Part shown: piece after piece, positions 60,701 to 64,000 of the stretch
Position numbering within the stretch: position 1 is the stretch's first letter
Layout of the letters: each line of letters opens with the position of its first letter
Assembly (NCBI GenBank): GCA_037975125.1
Contig: CM075853.1
Location: forward strand, 37,212,113-37,276,112
Reading direction: 5' to 3'
Origin: Latrodectus hesperus
Taxonomy: Eukaryota; Arthropoda; Arachnida; Araneae; Theridiidae
Length of the DNA stretch: 64,000 nt
Translations under genes and position numbers: made by a program
Notes under the pieces: generated by a model
What the model was told of the DNA's origin: nothing
The model's database searches: none
The model's input: only the letters and a program-made list of their open reading frames with translations

Positions 60701-63367
60701 CATGCTTTAAATTACAAATATGCACTTCATGTTTTGTTATCTATATTTGTTGAATTCATTAAAGCCATATTTTCCTGTGATGTTTTTAGCAATGCTAGCA
60801 GACAGAAATTTAATTTTTAAAAATTCTTTTCATTTTAGATTATACTTAAGGAAAAAACTAAATTAAGTTTTATCTACTTTGTATAATCATGTGTATCCAT
60901 TGATTTTAATTTATTTTTAAGCATTTCTAAATTTTATTTTAATTAAAATAATAAGCAATTGTTGAATCAGATAGAGAGCAATGCTTTTGATTAAAAAAGG
61001 AAAATTAATGATATCAAACTATTTCATAAGATGATTTATTTAATTATAATGTTTCACTTGTTAGCTAAAATATCATTAGTAACTGATAAAAAATAGAAAA
61101 CTTCCATTATATTATAAGGTATACCAATACATCTTATTGTTTAAAATATATTTGTTGTAATTAAGAATTTATTTTCAGCAATATACCAGCTGTAGCACAA
61201 GCACATGTTGCTCCTTTACAAGCACCTGTTGTAAAAAAGTCTTCACAGCCAAGATGGGGTGGAGCTGATATTTGCCCTCGCTGTGGAAAAGCTGTTTATA
61301 TGGCAGAAAAAATGATGGGTGGAGGATCGGTACAACTAACTTTCTTTTTTTTATTACTTAATATATGACATTTTAAATGTTTAATGTAATAATTTATAAG
61401 TATCTATGTGAAATAGAAATAATAATTAATTTGACTTTAATTGGCAGAATAATATTTGCATTTTTTGTATTAATGTAGTGAATTGATTTAACCTGTTTTT
61501 AATCTATATTTATTTTTATTACCTATTCATAATACTTTGTTTTGATTTTTATTTAATGTATTTTCATCTTGGAATATCTAACTTTTGATAACACTATTTT
61601 TCGGTTGCATGAATTGCAAAATGTGTTGATTCTGAATCTTCCATTTATATTTTATAAAATTGAAATGTTTGACATTATTCCATTTTTTTACTTACTCTAT
61701 ATGAAATGGGGAATGAAACTTAATTGGCTTGGTAAACTTGTAAGTAACTTTGGAAATTCTACTATACCATGTATACTGCAGTTCATTTTTAACTTTTTTT
61801 CATTGTTAGTCTTTAATAATGGCATCTGCTGATTACAGGGACCTTGTTCATTGAAGAAATCTATTTAAATTATACATATATACACTTAAAAAATAGTCCC
61901 CTTCATTTAAATTTGACGCAGTTTAATACTTTGTCTATGAGCAAATAGTTCCTAGTATGTTATAATTTTTCATATCACTTTTTTGCAAACATCAGTGCTT
62001 TAACAGTGACTAATGTAATTAGATATATCTTATAGGTTTATCTTTGAAACCCTACACTACACAATATTCTGTGTCATTAGAAATAGCAACTGTAATTTAA
62101 TAAAAGAATTATGATGTAGAAATATCTTCCATATTACATACAAAAAAAAGTAATTATTACACTTGTGTGTTGTTAATGTAATATTTGTTTTAAAAATAAT
62201 GTAAACAATTATCAATTATTCATTTATAAATATTCTATTTAATTTATAAGTATCTATTCAGATTTTGTGTTTGGAATAAAGGGAATTTAAATTTTAATTG
62301 TTATTGCAATACCTTTCCTAACCATTTTAATGAAATCTTCAATTGTTAATTGTAAAAAAAAAGTTAAAACTCATTTAAAGCCATCATTATTTTAGTAAAA
62401 ATATATTAAATTTTATGCTTATAGTGTACTCTTAAATTGTTCTAACTAAATATTATTAAAATATTCTGTCGGAGAATTTAGAAAAATATACTTTTTTCAC
62501 TTGGAATTCTCATATCTCATTTGTTTTATTAAAAATAGAAACAAATAAAGAAATAGTATTCTTAGCTTGGTCTAATAAGTCTTAGCTTGCTTACAATCTT
62601 ATTGAAATTATCTGAAAATGTGATAATATTCTATCCTATTTTGGCATAATTCACTAAGCTAATCAAACATATAGCTTTAATTTTAGAAAATAATTATAAT
62701 ATTTTCATTGATCTGTGTTATTTTTAAGATACAAAATAGACATTGACATTTACAGTAAAATCACTCACTAAAATTTCATATTAAATTAAGATTTGCATAA
62801 ATCAATTCATAATAGAAAACAAATTTTAAATTAAAATTATGTTCTTATAATTATTACTTAAATATATTTTACATTTCGATTATCATATATTTATAAAATA
62901 TACATTTTAGGTTATGTAAACCATATTTTTTTGTGATTTATAATTGTATTTATTCCATCATTATAATAAATATTTTATGTTAATAGAAATGCATTCAAAT
63001 AATAAAATATATATTATTTGCTTTTAAACTATTAAGTCACTGCAAAATTTAAAATTAGTTACGAGAAAATTTATAAATCAATCAAAAATGGTTATTTCTT
63101 TTCATGATTTTATATGAATTTTTAGATAAATGTTATAAAAATTTATTCTATTAGAATGATTCATCATAATTTTTCTTCTACTTTTATATTCAAAATTATT
63201 TTCTCTTCAGGCATGGCACAAAACAACTTGTTTCAATTGCAAAGAATGTCATAAACGATTGGAATCAATGACTCTGTGTGAAAGAGAAGGAGAAATTTAT
63301 TGCAAAAGTATGTGTAGAATAACATTTTCATTATAAATACTTTTAAATATGTTGCAAACTGAATTGA

Positions 63368-63458
<91 letters not shown>

Positions 63459-64000
63459 AGTATTTGTTTCATTATTGTTTTCTTATATTAAAAATTTTAT
63501 AAATTTTTATGATTTTAATTTATTTATACTTAATATGTGTATTTATATATGTGTATGGATAAATAATCACATTTACTATTATGTATTTTTGTGTGTAAAT
63601 ATTCCTTTGTTTATATTGAAATAAATTGATTGACATATGAAATTTAAGAATATTTTTCCTCCTTCAGAGAATTTTTTTTTTCCAATTTATTTCCAAGGAG
63701 CATTATTTTAATTGTTTTCAAATTTTCACATAATTCACATTTTCAATAATTTCCATAAAAATCAAATAATATATTTCAAGTAGTGTTAAAGTAATACTAT
63801 ATTTTGGAAAGTGTTAACTATTTAAGTAGGATGACAAAAAGTTAAATTCCAACAATATTTATTTATTTTATATATGGTAGAGAATGAAAAGTTTTGACTA
63901 ACATCTAAGCACATCATCATGTTGAATATTTTAGTTTTAAATTAATTATGTGTGCATGCACATAAGAGAAAGAATTCACATTGTTTAATTTTTTCTTATA
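57602..64000 (+). CDS. Mlp84B: Muscle LIM protein (CRP/Mlp family), first four coding exons, gene continues past the window
   Basis: Coding exons 57625-57721, 58983-59160, 61179-61329 and 63211-63307 join in phase to 174 complete codons plus one base. LIM1: Cys5, Cys8, His26, Cys29 and Cys32, Cys37, Cys55, Cys58, followed by the family's glycine motif GPKGYGYG (64-71). After a linker of about 65 residues, LIM2 begins at Cys124/Cys127 with His145, Cys149, Cys152, Cys155 and Cys173 before the exon ends. Known: these proteins are Z-disc/actin-associated zinc-binding adaptors in muscle and co-act with myogenic factors. Two-LIM (CRP) and five-LIM (fly Mlp84B) forms exist; this gene cannot be placed because its 3' part is outside. 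An acceptor (TTTTCAG at 57595-57601) 23 bp before the ATG shows that a non-coding 5' exon lies upstream. Oddity: the zinc-ligand spacing differs from the family in both domains. The symbol names the closest fly gene type; orthology to Mlp84B versus Mlp60A is not settled. Confidence 0.9.
57722..58982. other. Muscle LIM intron between exons 1 and 2
   Basis: AT-rich, no recognisable element. Confidence 0.55.
58983..59160 (+). CDS. Mlp84B: Muscle LIM exon 2 (residues 33-92)
   Basis: Acceptor AATTTTAG|CCAATA and donor CAAG|GTAATG. It completes LIM1 ([17 protein letters not shown]) and carries [13 protein letters not shown], the glycine-rich segment that follows LIM domains in CRP proteins. Confidence 0.95.
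59161..61178. other. Muscle LIM intron between exons 2 and 3
   Basis: AT-rich. A somewhat more complex block at about 59580-60510 shows no coding match and no transposon ends. Confidence 0.5.
61179..61329 (+). CDS. Mlp84B: Muscle LIM exon 3 (residues 92-142)
   Basis: Acceptor TTTTCAG|CAATAT and donor ATCG|GTACAA. It encodes an Ala/Val/Pro-rich linker and the start of LIM2 ([18 protein letters not shown]). Phase 0 at the end. Confidence 0.94.
61330..63210. other. Muscle LIM intron between exons 3 and 4
   Basis: AT-rich. An open stretch of 87 codons at 61569-61832 has no recognisable protein and no flanking splice signals that would fit the LIM frame, so it is left unassigned. Confidence 0.5.
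63211..63307 (+). CDS. Mlp84B: Muscle LIM exon 4 (residues 143-175)
   Basis: Acceptor CTCTTCAG|GCATGG and donor CAAAA|GTATGT. It encodes [19 protein letters not shown] and EGEIYCK of LIM2. The next exon, expected to start with the final zinc ligand and the GPKG motif, is beyond the window. Confidence 0.94.
63373..63456. repeat. (TA)n microsatellite, about 84 bp, in the muscle LIM gene
   Basis: An uninterrupted TA run 66 bp after the exon 4 donor. Confidence 0.98.
63457..64000. other. Muscle LIM intron after exon 4, to window edge
   Basis: AT-rich intronic sequence; no exon 5 was found before the window ends. Confidence 0.6.

Noticed and set aside
61569..61832. 87-codon open stretch in a muscle LIM intron as an extra exon
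   Set aside because: There is no LIM-like residue pattern, and exons 3 and 4 already join in phase across it to make LIM2.

Overview
This is eukaryotic, very AT-rich DNA (by eye about three quarters A+T) with multi-kilobase introns, long (TA)n arrays, tRNA-derived SINEs and decayed DNA transposons. The two protein-coding genes and the repeat types fit an arthropod. A spider is my best inference, mainly from the SINE style, but I could not search for a species.

Left third (about 1-22.7 kb, minus strand): a complete 14-coding-exon gene for a HIP14/ZDHHC17-type ankyrin-repeat palmitoyltransferase. I rebuilt it splice by splice; all introns are GT-AG, the phase closes at every junction, and the product is 617 residues. 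Its introns hold a decayed hAT transposon (1679-4516), a reverse-transcriptase relic of a non-LTR element (6884-7291), SINE-like pieces and a (TA)n array.

Middle (about 22.7-57.6 kb): 35 kb with no convincing host coding exon. It contains a 5'-truncated non-LTR retrotransposon (27541-29195, minus), a nearly whole mariner element with both inverted repeats and a transposase frame broken by two stop codons (31659-32924), a hAT-type MITE (51247-51539), a Tc1-like relic (56280-57085) and several members of one tRNA-derived SINE family. One SINE is a clean insertion with a 14-bp target duplication; another is only 28 bp long. Several stretches of higher sequence complexity could be regulatory DNA or non-coding first exons for the gene on the right.

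Right end (57.6 kb to the edge, plus strand): the first four coding exons of a muscle LIM protein (CRP/Mlp family), covering LIM domain 1 and most of LIM domain 2. The gene runs off the window. Both LIM domains show zinc-ligand spacing that departs from the family pattern.

The two genes lie on opposite strands with their 5' ends facing across the intergenic region. They have no obvious shared function: one acylates proteins, mainly known from neurons, and the other is a sarcomere/actin-associated adaptor. I found no clear new biological system. The most unusual items are the 20-bp-phased subterminal repeats of the hAT element, the 28-bp SINE insertion and the altered LIM spacing.
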